In this document: positions 21,984 through 30,966 of the stretch, in pieces
Layout: every line of letters begins with the position of its first letter
Position numbering within the stretch: position 1 is the stretch's first letter
Source of the DNA: Mesorhizobium sp. M1D.F.Ca.ET.043.01.1.1
Lineage (GTDB): Bacteria > Pseudomonadota > Alphaproteobacteria > Rhizobiales > Rhizobiaceae
Direction of reading: 5' to 3'
Assembly (NCBI RefSeq): GCF_003952385.1
Contig: NZ_CP034444.1
Location: 1,240,001 to 1,304,000 of the forward strand
DNA length: 64,000 nucleotides
The notes under the pieces: generated by a model
Seen by the model: only the letters and a program-made list of their open reading frames with translations
What the model was told of the DNA's origin: nothing
Databases searched by the model: none
Made by a program: the position numbers and the translations under genes

Positions 21984-22493
21984 TCAGACGCTTGAGATGG
22001 CGATCGCCGCGGTCAGCAGGATCAGGCTTAGCATCGCCAACGCCGCGCGGATAGCATGCGAGAGTTCCCACCGGTTGCGAAGCGCGGTCCATTCTTCCGT
22101 CGGCGGCAGCGGGGCTCCGCCGCTGCCCTCGGTTGCGAAGAAGCGCTTCGCCGGCGCAGTCAGTTCCACCTCCTGCAGCCAGTGTTTGTTGACCGGCTGG
22201 GTCATGAGCCAGAAGACAAGCTGCACGACAAGGAGCGCAACCAGAGCGCCGGCGATCAGCCGGAATTGGGCCGCGCCGCTCGATATAAGCATCAACGCCA
22301 AGGTCGCAACGATCCCGCCGATCTCGGCGATACCGCCTCCGATCGTGAAGCCCGGATAGTAGATGCGCTGGACGACAAAATACTCCTGCCTGCCGAGCCG
22401 CAATTTACCCGGCAACTCAAGCGCAAGGGCGAGCGCCATGGCGATCGCGCTCGCCACCAGGATGACGGTCAGGACCTCCAGGAAAACATACAT
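21984..22493 (-). CDS. DUF1772-like membrane protein, copy 1
   Basis: A 169-residue protein with an N-terminal membrane segment (VLTVILVASAIAMALALALE), then two central ones (GGIVATLALMLI and GALVALLVVQLVFWLM) and one at the C-terminus (ALAMLSLILLTAAIAI). It resembles DUF1772-type small membrane proteins; the family call is tentative and the function unknown. A paralogue of the same length lies at 28446-28955 in the same orientation, with 29 differences by hand alignment (about 83% identity). The pair brackets the type I secretion genes. Confidence 0.75.
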   Translation of the reverse strand: MYVFLEVLTVILVASAIAMALALALELPGKLRLGRQEYFVVQRIYYPGFTIGGGIAEIGGIVATLALMLISSGAAQFRLIAGALVALLVVQLVFWLMTQPVNKHWLQEVELTAPAKRFFATEGSGGAPLPPTEEWTALRNRWELSHAIRAALAMLSLILLTAAIAISSV

Positions 22494-22967
22494 CGGACGG
22501 GCCTCTCACTTCGACCTGACTGCTTTCGCGAAACAGCTTCGGCAATTTCGAGCGACATTCCAGACCGAACGTGGGCGCCCCGGCCGGGTTCCATCGGGCA
22601 GGACCAATGAGGCGATGGCCGAGTGGGCATCGCCGGTCCGAAGCGGGCAGCGTCGGCACCGGCCGCATGGTGCTTGCGACCGGCGAGAGCCGGTCTGCAA
22701 GCGTCCGCTTCATGCCGTGGGAGGCGATTTCCCGGCGGCTGGCGCTCGGAAAGACTGCACCTTCGGGACAGCTACACTCTTCATCCCGAGTGAAGCCACA
22801 GCTTGGTCGTGAAGCGATGGCAGCGACCACCGGCAGGGCCGTGAGGCTCAGCCTTCGTTTCACCTCTCCTTAGCCGTCAAAAGGATCGCAACCGATAGCG
22901 CGGCTGGCTGGCATGATATATAAAGATTGCCTAATATGATCGCTTGGCCAAAGAGGCGATTTCGGGG
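22494..22967. other. Gap upstream of the type I secretion genes
   Basis: About 470 bases without a confident gene. The first 110 bases (22494-22605) resemble the leader of copy 2 (28956-29040), including 'ttcgagcgac' and 'ccgggttccatcg', so the duplication extends past the coding region. The last 60 bases are AT-rich (gatatataaagattgcctaatatg) and probably carry the secretion operon promoter. A minus-strand open frame starting at GTG 22863 is mentioned under rejected items. Confidence 0.5.
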
Positions 22968-24737
22968 ATGCCCGGTTATACGAACGGAAGAGTGCTATCG
23001 AAGAGCGTGGTCGAAATGGCCCTCTTCTCCGCGGTGATGAACACCCTGGTGCTGGTTCTGCCTCTCTACATGCTGCAGGTTTATGATCGGGTTTTGCCCG
23101 CGGCCAATTTGGACACTCTCACCTACCTGACATTGCTCGCGGTCTCGTCGCTCCTGCTCTTCGGCGTGCTCGAAGTCGTGCGGGGTGTATATGCAAGCCG
23201 GCTCGCGGCGCGACTGGATGTCTCTTTGGGCACATCGTCTTTTCTCGCTGCAATGAGCGGCCCCCGCGCCGGCCTCGGCGATGTCCAGGCCTTGCGCGAC
23301 TTGGCCACCTTGCGGAATTTCATCGCTTCGAGAACCGTTTTCTTTCTCTTCGACCTTCCTTTCGGGCCAATCTTCGTAGGCCTGCTCTATTTCATCCATC
23401 CGTTGCTCTTCCTTGTGACGGTCGTCGGGGCGGTTCTCATGGTCATCATCGCCATGCTGAACCAGGCCGCGAGTTCGCGTCCCGGCAAGGAAGCGGCGGA
23501 GAATCTCAACGCCTCAATGAATTCGGCGCAGGCATTCGCGCGAAACTTCGAAACCGTTCGCGCACTTGGCATGGTGTCCAACGCGATAGAGTTCTGGGGG
23601 ACGCGTTTTTCCGGCTCTCTACACGCCTCGGATGGGCTCGCCCGCATCAATTCATTTTATGGCGGTGTATCGCGCACCGCCCGTTTGACACTGCAGATCG
23701 CGATATTGGGGGTCGGCGCCTATCTGGTTCTGCGCAACGAGATGACCGCCGGCATGATATTTGCGTCCTCGATGATTTCGGCGCGCGCTCTGCAACCTCT
23801 TGATCAGATCATTGGGAGTTGGCGGCAGATCATCGACGCCAATCTTGCATGGAAGAGGCTTTCGACCCTCCGATCCGGCCCCGACTACCAGGAAAACGTG
23901 GCGTTGCCGGCTCCTGAAGGAGCGTTAAGCGTGGATCAAATAGTCTATCATCTTCCGGGCGCGGCCGACGGGTCGCTGCCGCTGATAAAGCGCTTGACCT
24001 TTGAAGTCGCCGCCGGCGAAACAGTCGCGATCGTGGGGCCGAGCCAGGCCGGAAAATCGACCCTGGCGCGCCTCATCGTCGGCGCGATCGAGCCCCGCTC
24101 TGGGGCGATCCGGATCGACGGCGGCGATATTCGAAACTGGGATCCGGAAGAACTCGGCCGCCATATTGGTTACCTTCCGCAAGACGTGGAACTCTTTCCG
24201 GGAACCATTGCCCAAAATATAGCGCGTTTCGAACCGGATGCGCCCGACGAGAAATTGGTCCGGGCAGCCCAGCGGGCCCAAGTGCATGGGCTCATCCTGG
24301 GTCAGAGGGATGGCTATTCGACGCTGATCGGCCCGACCGGCGTTCGCCTTTCGGGTGGCGAGCGTCAGCGCATCGGGCTTGCTCGCGCCTTTTACGGCGA
24401 TCCCAAGGTACTGGTTCTCGACGAACCCAATGCAAATCTCGATGCCAACGGCGAAGCCGCGCTCGAGCGAGCGATCATACAGGCGCGTTTACGAAAAACG
24501 ACCGTGCTTGTCATAACCCATCGGCCCTCTCTCGCTGCCAAATGCGATCGCATATTGATGCTGCGCAGTGGCCAGATCGAGATGTACGGTTTGACCAAGA
24601 GCGTGCTCGATAGACTTGCCGAGCGACGGGGCCAAGCGGGGCGGCCCGCAGCCTCGCAGCCGCGTGACCGCGAAGGAGTGGTGCCTTTCCCGTCATCTTC
24701 TCGCGGGGAGATGAAGGTCGCTAATGACGGTTCCTAG
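22968..24737 (+). CDS. Type I secretion ABC transporter (PrtD family)
   Basis: A 589-residue inner-membrane ABC protein with fused membrane and ATPase domains. The N-terminus ([20 protein letters not shown], then [19 protein letters not shown]) is typical of PrtD/HasD/AprD exporters. There is no C39 peptidase domain. Walker A is GPSQAGKST, the signature is [10 protein letters not shown] and Walker B is [15 protein letters not shown] 22968 was chosen; an in-frame TTG at 22944 is an alternative. The stop lies 14 bases inside the adaptor gene. Its likely cargo is the RTX protein encoded convergently. No TolC-like outer membrane gene is nearby. Confidence 0.9.
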   Translation: MPGYTNGRVLSKSVVEMALFSAVMNTLVLVLPLYMLQVYDRVLPAANLDTLTYLTLLAVSSLLLFGVLEVVRGVYASRLAARLDVSLGTSSFLAAMSGPRAGLGDVQALRDLATLRNFIASRTVFFLFDLPFGPIFVGLLYFIHPLLFLVTVVGAVLMVIIAMLNQAASSRPGKEAAENLNASMNSAQAFARNFETVRALGMVSNAIEFWGTRFSGSLHASDGLARINSFYGGVSRTARLTLQIAILGVGAYLVLRNEMTAGMIFASSMISARALQPLDQIIGSWRQIIDANLAWKRLSTLRSGPDYQENVALPAPEGALSVDQIVYHLPGAADGSLPLIKRLTFEVAAGETVAIVGPSQAGKSTLARLIVGAIEPRSGAIRIDGGDIRNWDPEELGRHIGYLPQDVELFPGTIAQNIARFEPDAPDEKLVRAAQRAQVHGLILGQRDGYSTLIGPTGVRLSGGERQRIGLARAFYGDPKVLVLDEPNANLDANGEAALERAIIQARLRKTTVLVITHRPSLAAKCDRILMLRSGQIEMYGLTKSVLDRLAERRGQAGRPAASQPRDREGVVPFPSSSRGEMKVANDGS

Positions 24738-26064
24738 TCAAGCCATCGGCGGCAGGACGTATCGCTGGCAGCGCAACGTCGATACACGCACAGACCGGAT
24801 CACGCTGGCGGGGTATGCAAGCGTGTCCGTTTTCTTGCTTGGCTTCGGAATCTGGGGCGCAATGGCGCCGATTGCCGGAGCAACGATCGCGCCAGGAGTG
24901 GTCGCGGCAGCTGGACAGAATGTCATGATCCAGCATCTCGAAGGTGGCGTGGTCAGCAGCATCAAGGCCCGAGAGGGTGACAGGGTCATACGGGGCCAGG
25001 CCCTGATCGTGCTCGATCCAACGGTGGCGCAGTCCCAGCTCAACCGGGTCCTCAAACAGTGGGTCGCACAAAAAGCTGAAATCGCGCGGCTCGAGGCAGA
25101 ACGGGACGGACTGGAGAATATCGTCCTGCCCCGCGATCTGGGCGCCTACTCAGGCGCGCCCGAATTCAGTGACGTCTTTGCAGAGCAAACCAAGGAGTTC
25201 CAGGCTCGGCTAGCGCGCTATGCCGCAGAACAGGAGATTCTGAGTCAACGGGTAGCAGCCCTTCGGGAAGCCGTTGCCGGCTTGAGGGCGCAGAAGGATG
25301 CTGCGGAAAGCCAGCTCGCGATCGTCAATGCCGAGACGGAACGCAAAAAGGGCTTGCTGGAAAAGGGACTGACAAATCGCTCTGAATACACCGATCTTCT
25401 GCGTAGCACCGCCGAGTTGGCAGGTCAGGCGGGATCGCTGGAGGCGCAAATCGCCAGCTTGGCGACCCAGACCGTGGAAGCGCGTCAACAGATTGAAAGA
25501 CTTACAACCAGCCGGGTCGAAGATGCCGTCACGGAACTGAACAAAGCCCTGGCGGAGGTGGCGGACCTTGAGGAACAAATCAACGCTGCTCAATCGGTCC
25601 TGGCGCGGACAACCATTCGTGCCCCGGTGGACGGCATCATTGTCCGCTCGCTCTACAATTCCGAAGGCAGCGTCATCCGGCCTGGCGAGGTTGCAATGGA
25701 GCTTCTGCCGACCACGAATGAACTTATCATCGAGGCAAAGATCAAGCCTGAGGACATCGATTCCATCCGAGTCGGCCAAGGCGCGAACATGATGTTGACA
25801 GCCCTCAATGCGCGGACAACCCCAAAAGTGTCCGGAGAGGTGTTCTACGTTTCGGCGGACCGGCTGATCACACCCAGCACTGGACAGCCGTATTACACCG
25901 TGCGGCTTAAGATGGCTGATAAGCTGCCCCCGCAGGTCAAGCCCGAGCAAATCTACCCAGGCATGCCGGTCGAAACCTTCATTTCAACCGGCGAGCGGAC
26001 GTTTCTGAGCTATCTGACCAAGCCGCTGGTGGATTCGTTCCAGCGCGCCTTTCGGGAAAGGTAG
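24724..26064 (+). CDS. HlyD-family type I secretion adaptor (PrtE-like)
   Basis: A 446-residue periplasmic adaptor. It has one membrane anchor near residues 30-50 ([20 protein letters not shown]), a lipoyl-like segment ([20 protein letters not shown]), a long coiled-coil hairpin at about residues 95-290, then [20 protein letters not shown] and a beta-barrel with [18 protein letters not shown]. It starts 14 bases before the end of the ABC gene, so the two are translationally coupled. It would link the ABC exporter to a TolC-type channel encoded elsewhere. Confidence 0.9.
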   Translation: MTVPSQAIGGRTYRWQRNVDTRTDRITLAGYASVSVFLLGFGIWGAMAPIAGATIAPGVVAAAGQNVMIQHLEGGVVSSIKAREGDRVIRGQALIVLDPTVAQSQLNRVLKQWVAQKAEIARLEAERDGLENIVLPRDLGAYSGAPEFSDVFAEQTKEFQARLARYAAEQEILSQRVAALREAVAGLRAQKDAAESQLAIVNAETERKKGLLEKGLTNRSEYTDLLRSTAELAGQAGSLEAQIASLATQTVEARQQIERLTTSRVEDAVTELNKALAEVADLEEQINAAQSVLARTTIRAPVDGIIVRSLYNSEGSVIRPGEVAMELLPTTNELIIEAKIKPEDIDSIRVGQGANMMLTALNARTTPKVSGEVFYVSADRLITPSTGQPYYTVRLKMADKLPPQVKPEQIYPGMPVETFISTGERTFLSYLTKPLVDSFQRAFRER

Positions 26065-26290
26065 GCCCGATCCTGCCTCCTGCGGCCTTCAACCCCGCCC
26101 GAGGTGGAATTCGTCCGCGGATCATACGCAACCCTGGCTCGGCAGCGCCGTCGTCAGCCTGCGTAAAGGTGCCTCTTCCATAAAGCGCCGACCATGGTGC
26201 CGGCATCGTGCGTGCCGTCCGAAACGAGCAGCGTTCCCCACATCCGCCCTGAAGGTTGGTCCACTCTGTCGTCGTCGGTTGTCCCGGCGA
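26065..26290. other. Convergent gap between adaptor and RTX gene
   Basis: 226 bases between two convergent stops. No obvious terminator hairpin with a T-run, repeat or small gene was seen. Confidence 0.4.
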
Positions 26291-27655
26291 TCAAACGACG
26301 AACACGTCGTGGTAGGTCAGGGCCGCCCCGGGCTCCAGGTGGGCGATTTCCACCTGCGGGGCCGATTTCGAGCCGTCGGGATCATAGTACAGAACGCCCG
26401 TGCTCCGGTTGTAGAGCAGGTGATCGTTGGTGTGTTCGGCGTGTTCTCGCAACTCGAAATACCCCGAGTTCACCTGCGTCGGGCTGGACAAAGAACCGGA
26501 GCCGAGCGTCGTGAAGACGGCATTGTCGAGATAGAGCGCGTCATGTTCCGCGTCGAAGTCGGTGAGTGTGTCGACATTGTCGGGGCCATAGGCCGTGTCA
26601 AACACGAAGGTGTCCTCGCCCCTGCCACCGGTCAGCACGTCGTTACCACCCAGGCCCCGCAGTGTATCGTTGCCAGCCAGGGCATCAAAGGTATCGGGCG
26701 CGCTAGTGCCGACAAAAGTATCGTCCCCGGTCGTTCCGTGGGTCGGGTCGGTCGGCGGGGTCGGAGATGTCGGGTCGGTCGGAGGTGACGGTATCGGGTC
26801 GGTCCCGTCATGGGCTGCATGCCAGGCCGCCTTGGCGCTGGCCCAGTAATCGCGGGCCGCCTGGCCTTGAAGGACCGTCCATCCGGCGGGCGGCATTGGA
26901 TAATCCGCCGGCAGCGGCTCGTCAGAGAGGTTGAGATAGTAATTGCCGTGCGACTCGACCGTCTTGTCCCAGGCATGCTGCAGCCGCCCCTGGCCGTTGT
27001 GGTGAACGTCGGTGATCGCCACCACGCAGTCGATAAAGTGCAGGCTGGGCACGATATCGTTAGCGCCTGTGCCGTTGTCGAGTTTGAACGGCGAACCGTG
27101 GGTTATCTCGCCTTTGCGAAGGTACTCTCCCATGCCCAGAAGCATGCCATCCATGGTGACCGTGTTGTCAGACCCATCCACGTCACCGTCGCCGAGGCTT
27201 ACTCCGGAAAACACGTGGTCGAACAGGGAATCCTTGATGGTGCCGCCGATGACGTCGTCGTCCTCGACCGCGTCGTCGCGTGAGTTGCCGACATAGCTAT
27301 CCTCGATGAGGAAGGTGCCGGTGCCGCCGACACGGATGCCATCCCAAGGCTGGGTGATCGTCCAGTCGTCGATGGTAAAGCTGTGGGCTGAATTTATACG
27401 GACTGCGGCGGAGTTGACGTAAATGTCTTCCCAAGCGCCGGTTTGGGAGACCGTGCCGTTGATCGTGCCGCCGAAAGCCAGGAGGTTGTCGCCGGGGTTG
27501 ACGACAGCGAAGGGATAGAGGTTGGTGGGGCTTCCCTGATTGGCGACGATCCACGAGGCGTTGGTGGCATCGATTATGGTGTCGGCGGGCAGACCGGTTG
27601 CTTTATATTGCTGGTAGCCATAGTCGCCGCTCAAGACAATGGTGTTCGTGGCCAT
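26291..27655 (-). CDS. Beta-helix protein with RTX calcium-binding repeats, likely type I secreted
   Basis: A 454-residue protein without an N-terminal signal peptide. Residues 1-240 look like a right-handed beta-helix with GG-rich turns ([40 protein letters not shown]). At about 285-305 a Pro/Thr linker ([15 protein letters not shown]) follows. Then come RTX nonapeptides ([19 protein letters not shown] near 325-345), and a C-terminal domain ending in LTYHDVFVV, as in cargo carrying an uncleaved C-terminal export signal. The ABC/adaptor genes that converge on it are the obvious exporter. The fold resembles polysaccharide lyases or adhesins, but I see no catalytic motif. AAGGGG lies 6 bases before ATG 27655. 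Confidence 0.82.
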   Translation of the reverse strand: MATNTIVLSGDYGYQQYKATGLPADTIIDATNASWIVANQGSPTNLYPFAVVNPGDNLLAFGGTINGTVSQTGAWEDIYVNSAAVRINSAHSFTIDDWTITQPWDGIRVGGTGTFLIEDSYVGNSRDDAVEDDDVIGGTIKDSLFDHVFSGVSLGDGDVDGSDNTVTMDGMLLGMGEYLRKGEITHGSPFKLDNGTGANDIVPSLHFIDCVVAITDVHHNGQGRLQHAWDKTVESHGNYYLNLSDEPLPADYPMPPAGWTVLQGQAARDYWASAKAAWHAAHDGTDPIPSPPTDPTSPTPPTDPTHGTTGDDTFVGTSAPDTFDALAGNDTLRGLGGNDVLTGGRGEDTFVFDTAYGPDNVDTLTDFDAEHDALYLDNAVFTTLGSGSLSSPTQVNSGYFELREHAEHTNDHLLYNRSTGVLYYDPDGSKSAPQVEIAHLEPGAALTYHDVFVV

Positions 27656-27865
27656 GCTTGGCCCCTTTCACACCCCCGCCCTATTCGCCCAAACGCCTGA
27701 AGCCAGAAAGGCCTGTACCTACCAGAGCCTCGTTAGCGGTATCGTGCAAATCACAAAATGTAAAATTTTATTGAATGTCCTCGCAGAGACGAGCTGTTGG
27801 CATATTGCATTTCAATATCGGCCCGACCTCCTATATGCTTCGCGCAAAAGCACGGGAGAAAGGGT

Positions 27866-28078
27866 GTGTCCCGAGAACGTGACGTGCTTATGTGGCGCGA
27901 AGCTGGGAAACTTGCGTCATCTGGCGACTATGACGGATGGCTTGCCATCGAATGGGAGCTTCGCAGCAGAGGATTCTCACGCGCCAAGCTGCTCTTTGAT
28001 AACGACCGGGTCCGAAAAAAGTTGGATGACATCTGTAAGAAGGCGCAGGAGCAACGCGCCGACGCCAACCGGACCTAG
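27866..28078 (+). CDS. Small hypothetical protein
   Basis: A 70-residue charged protein starting at GTG 27866, with GGGAGAAAGG just upstream. It is helical and soluble (MWREAGKLASSGDYDGWLAI, then EWELRSRGFSRAKLLFDND). No family or function is recognised. An AT-rich stretch at 27760-27845 upstream (with ttgcatttcaatat and tatatgc) may hold its promoter. The frame is open upstream to 27797, but that part is not protein-like. Confidence 0.6.
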   Translation: MSRERDVLMWREAGKLASSGDYDGWLAIEWELRSRGFSRAKLLFDNDRVRKKLDDICKKAQEQRADANRT

Positions 28079-28131
28079 TGCGTTTCAGCGTTTCACGGAA
28101 ACGGCGAAACGCCCTATCTCCTTGTTTTTAC

Positions 28132-28174
28132 GCAATTCCGGACGGAAAACCGCTCACACTTGTCCTGGAATTGC
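28132..28174. repeat. Rhizobial intergenic palindrome (REP-like element)
   Basis: Arms gcaattccgga and tcctggaattgc flank a core 'ggaaaaccgctcacacttg'. Nearly the same sequence is at 55524-55566, and related ones are at 37791-37834 and 51276-51319. Confidence 0.75.
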
Positions 28175-28285
28175 TCCAAAGGCCAGAAGCGCCCCGCCTT
28201 CCGAGAACCCAGCCAACCTTCTCTCTTCGCGATGAGCCGCATTTCTCCAACCTGGTTCGCGCCAGGGAGGCGAAAGCGCCGGCCC

Positions 28286-28380
28286 AACTTTTCCGAAGAC
28301 GGGCGTTGTCTCTCCCAGACGGACCGAGTGACCGCCGGCGGAGAGGATCGCCCTATGTATTTCATGGCTTGGCCACCGAC
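28286..28380 (+). pseudogene. Truncated duplicate of the 5' end of the HAD/ATPase gene
   Basis: These 95 bases closely match 29157-29253, i.e. the leader, ribosome binding site (ggcggagaggatc) and first codons of the intact HAD/ATPase gene. After atgtatttcatggc one base is missing compared with the intact copy. The reading frame shifts and stops after 12 codons (MYFMAWPPTSAG). Homology ends near 28380. Confidence 0.75.
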
Positions 28381-28445
28381 CTCGGCCGGATGACCGGCTG
28401 CGCCCTCTCCTGAGCGCCGAACGGATCGGGAAGCCCGGCTGGAGA

Positions 28446-28955
28446 TCAGAGGCTTTGGGTAGCGATTGCCGTGGTCAACAGGATCAGGCTCAGCATCGCC
28501 AACGCCGCGCGGACAACGTGCGAGAGTTCCCACCGATTGCGAAGGGTGGTCCATTCTTCCGTCGGCGGGAGCGCGGCACCGTCGCTGCCTTCGGTTGCGA
28601 AGAAGCGCTTCGCCGGCGCGGCGAGCTCCACCTCCTGCAGCCAATGCTTGTTGATCGGCTGGGTCATGAGCCAGAAGACAAGCTGCATCAGGAGGAGCGC
28701 CACCAAAGCACCGGCGGTCGGCCAGAATTGGACCGGGCTGCCTGACGTCAGCATCAGGGCAAAGGTCGCGACGATCCCGCCGATCTCGGCGACGCCGCCT
28801 CCGATGGTGAAGCCCGGATAGTAGATGCGTTGGACGACAAAATACTCTTGCCTGCCGAGCCGCAATTTGCCCGGCAGCTCCAGCGCATGGGCGAGCGCCA
28901 TGGCCATCGCGCCCGCCACGAGGATGATTGTCAGGACCTGCAGGGAAACATACAT
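28446..28955 (-). CDS. DUF1772-like membrane protein, copy 2
   Basis: A 169-residue paralogue of the protein at 21984-22493, with the same membrane segments (VLTIILVAGAMAMALAHALE at the start) and the identical run KLRLGRQEYFVVQRIYYPGF. ATG 28955 matches the copy 1 start; the open frame extends 45 codons upstream. It is divergent from the HAD/ATPase gene. The two copies diverge mostly in the central hydrophobic loop and at the C-terminus. Function unknown. Confidence 0.75.
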   Translation of the reverse strand: MYVSLQVLTIILVAGAMAMALAHALELPGKLRLGRQEYFVVQRIYYPGFTIGGGVAEIGGIVATFALMLTSGSPVQFWPTAGALVALLLMQLVFWLMTQPINKHWLQEVELAAPAKRFFATEGSDGAALPPTEEWTTLRNRWELSHVVRAALAMLSLILLTTAIATQSL

Positions 28956-29226
28956 CGGAAGCCCTCTCGTTTCGGCTCGACGATTCGAGCGACGCTTCCG
29001 ATCGAACGTGACCGTCCCGACCGGGTTCCATCGCGCAAGGATCTGCCGGCGAGCAATGATGCAACGGCTTGCTGCAGGCTTCTCGCACATGGCGCGCCGG
29101 ATGCGCCGGGAGCTGTGGCGGAACGCTCCGATGTTGCGAGGCAGGGCGTCGGCCTAAACCTTTTCCGCCGACGGGCGTTGTTCGTTCCAGACGGACCGAG
29201 CGCCCAGCGGCGGAGAGGATCACCCG

Positions 29227-30939
29227 ATGTATTTCATGGCATTGGCCACCGACTACGACGGCACGCTGGCGCATAACGGCCTGGTCGCCGCAAGCACGCT
29301 CTCGGCGCTGGAGACGCTGAAGAGGTCGGGCCGCAAGCTCATCCTGGTCACCGGCCGCGAATTGCCCGATCTCAAGGAGGTTTTTCCGGAGATCGGTCTG
29401 TTCGACAAGGTCGTCGCGGAAAACGGCGCCCTGATCTACACGCCGGCGAGCGAAGAAGAGCGCACGATTTCGCCCTCCCCTTCCGCCGATCTCGTCGACA
29501 GACTGAAAAAACGGGGCGTCAAGCCGCTGTCGGTCGGCCGCTCGATCGTCGCCACCTGGGAGCCGCACCAGGCCACGGTGCTCGACGTCATCAAGAAGCT
29601 CGGGCTGGAGCTGGAAATCATCTTCAACAAGGGCGCCGTGATGATCCTGCCTTCAGGCATCAACAAGGCGACGGGGCTGGCGGCGGCACTTGCCGATCTC
29701 AGGCTGTCGCCGAACAATGTGGTGGCTGTCGGCGATGCCGAAAACGACCACGCTTTCCTCAGGGCCGCCGGCCTGAGCGTGGCCGTCGCAAATGCCCTGC
29801 CGTCTGTGAAGGAGACAGCCGATCTCGTCACAAACGGCGCACGCGGCAAGGGCGTCGAAGCCCTGATCGGCAGGCTGATCAAGCTCGACCATCAGATCGT
29901 GCGCAAACGCTCGCGCGGTGTCCTGCTGGGAACCTCTCACGGCAAGAAGGTCTATCTGTCACCGGTCGAGACGGTTCTGATCGCCGGACGCTCCGGCATC
30001 GGCAAATCCACATTGGCGACCGCGCTGACCGAGCGGCTTGTCGAAAAAGGCCTGCAGTTCTGCATCTTCGACCCGGAAGGCGACTATGACGGGCTGCAGG
30101 GCGCGGTGCTGCTCGGCGATGCGTCGAGCGCGCCGAGCAAGGATCAGTTGCTGGAGCTGATCGACAGGCCGGACACCAATATCGTGATCAACGGACTGGC
30201 GCTGAAGGTCGACGAGCGGCCCGATTTCTTCGCCGAATTGCTGCCCGGCCTCGGCAGGGTCCGCTACCGCACGGCAAGGCCGAATTGGCTGATCATCGAC
30301 GAGGCGCATCATCTGTTGCCCAAGAAGCGTGAGGACACGCGCGCGGTGCTTTCGCTGGAGCTGCCGGGCACGGTGCTGATCACCGTGCATCCGGAAGCGA
30401 TCTCGACGGGTGTCTTGCGCCTGGTGACGGCGGTGATCGGGCTCGGCCCGATGGCCAAGGGCGTCGTCAAGACCTTCTGCAAGGAAGCCGGGCTGGAAGC
30501 GCCCAGGAACATCCCGACGCCCAAGGGCGATCGGGTGCTGCTGTGGCGGCCGCGGGACGGCAAGAAGCCGTTCACGGTCAAGGCGATCGAGCCGAGCCAA
30601 TCGCTGAAGCGGCACAGCCGCAAATATGCCGAAGGCGAGCTCGACGAGGCGGGCAGCTTCTATTTCACCGGGCCGAAGAAGGCGATGAACCTTCGAGCCC
30701 ACAATCTGATCATCTTCGCCCGGATGGCCGAAGGCATCGACGACAAGACCTGGGAATATCACCTGCGCGCCGGCGACTACTCCAAATGGTTCCGTCACCA
30801 GATCCGGGACAAGGACCTCGCGCGCGAGACGGTCGCGGCCGAGAAGGACAAGCGTCTATCGCCCGAGCAGAGCCGCAAGCTCGTGCTCGAGGCCGTGCGC
30901 CGCCGCTACACGGCGCCGGCCACGGCGCCGGAGAAATAG
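29227..30939 (+). CDS. HAD-IIB phosphatase fused to a P-loop ATPase domain
   Basis: A 570-residue two-domain protein. Residues 1-220 are a Cof/HAD-IIB phosphatase: nucleophile motif ATDYDGTL (Asp9, Asp11), TGREL in motif II, and VAVGDAENDHAFL near residue 168 in motif IV. Residues 235-480 form a HerA/DUF87-like ATPase: Walker A AGRSGIGKSTL near 252, IFDPEGDYDGL, and Walker B LIIDEAHHLLP near 354. The C-terminal 90 residues are charged. The ATG follows GGAGAGGATC. No function is established to my knowledge; sugar-phosphate hydrolysis controlled by, or coupled to, the ATPase is only a guess. Confidence 0.82.
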   Translation: MYFMALATDYDGTLAHNGLVAASTLSALETLKRSGRKLILVTGRELPDLKEVFPEIGLFDKVVAENGALIYTPASEEERTISPSPSADLVDRLKKRGVKPLSVGRSIVATWEPHQATVLDVIKKLGLELEIIFNKGAVMILPSGINKATGLAAALADLRLSPNNVVAVGDAENDHAFLRAAGLSVAVANALPSVKETADLVTNGARGKGVEALIGRLIKLDHQIVRKRSRGVLLGTSHGKKVYLSPVETVLIAGRSGIGKSTLATALTERLVEKGLQFCIFDPEGDYDGLQGAVLLGDASSAPSKDQLLELIDRPDTNIVINGLALKVDERPDFFAELLPGLGRVRYRTARPNWLIIDEAHHLLPKKREDTRAVLSLELPGTVLITVHPEAISTGVLRLVTAVIGLGPMAKGVVKTFCKEAGLEAPRNIPTPKGDRVLLWRPRDGKKPFTVKAIEPSQSLKRHSRKYAEGELDEAGSFYFTGPKKAMNLRAHNLIIFARMAEGIDDKTWEYHLRAGDYSKWFRHQIRDKDLARETVAAEKDKRLSPEQSRKLVLEAVRRRYTAPATAPEK

Positions 30940-30966
30940 CTTGATCGAACCGGACGACGAGCCGAC

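Larger units (their letters stand above)
28079..28445. other. Repeat-rich gap with duplicated gene fragment
   Basis: About 370 bases with no intact gene. It starts with a palindrome-like run (gtttcagcgtttcacggaaac), then a REP-like element (28132-28174), then the truncated copy of the start of the HAD/ATPase gene (28286-28380). The rest, up to copy 2 of the DUF1772-like gene, shows no feature. Confidence 0.6.

Noticed and set aside
22417..22863. Minus-strand open frame starting GTG 22863 with a signal-peptide-like start (KRRLSLTALPVVAAIAS)
   Set aside because: It has a purine-rich leader (AAGGAGAGGTG), but spacing is too short and it runs into the DUF1772-like gene in another frame. It may be a small secreted protein gene, but I could not support it.
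22968..24737. C39 peptidase domain that would process the small protein at 11247
   Set aside because: The ABC protein starts directly with membrane segments (PrtD type) and has no C39 Cys/His motif.
26065..26290. Small gene or terminator between the adaptor and RTX genes
   Set aside because: No open frame with ribosome binding site and no hairpin with a T-run was found.
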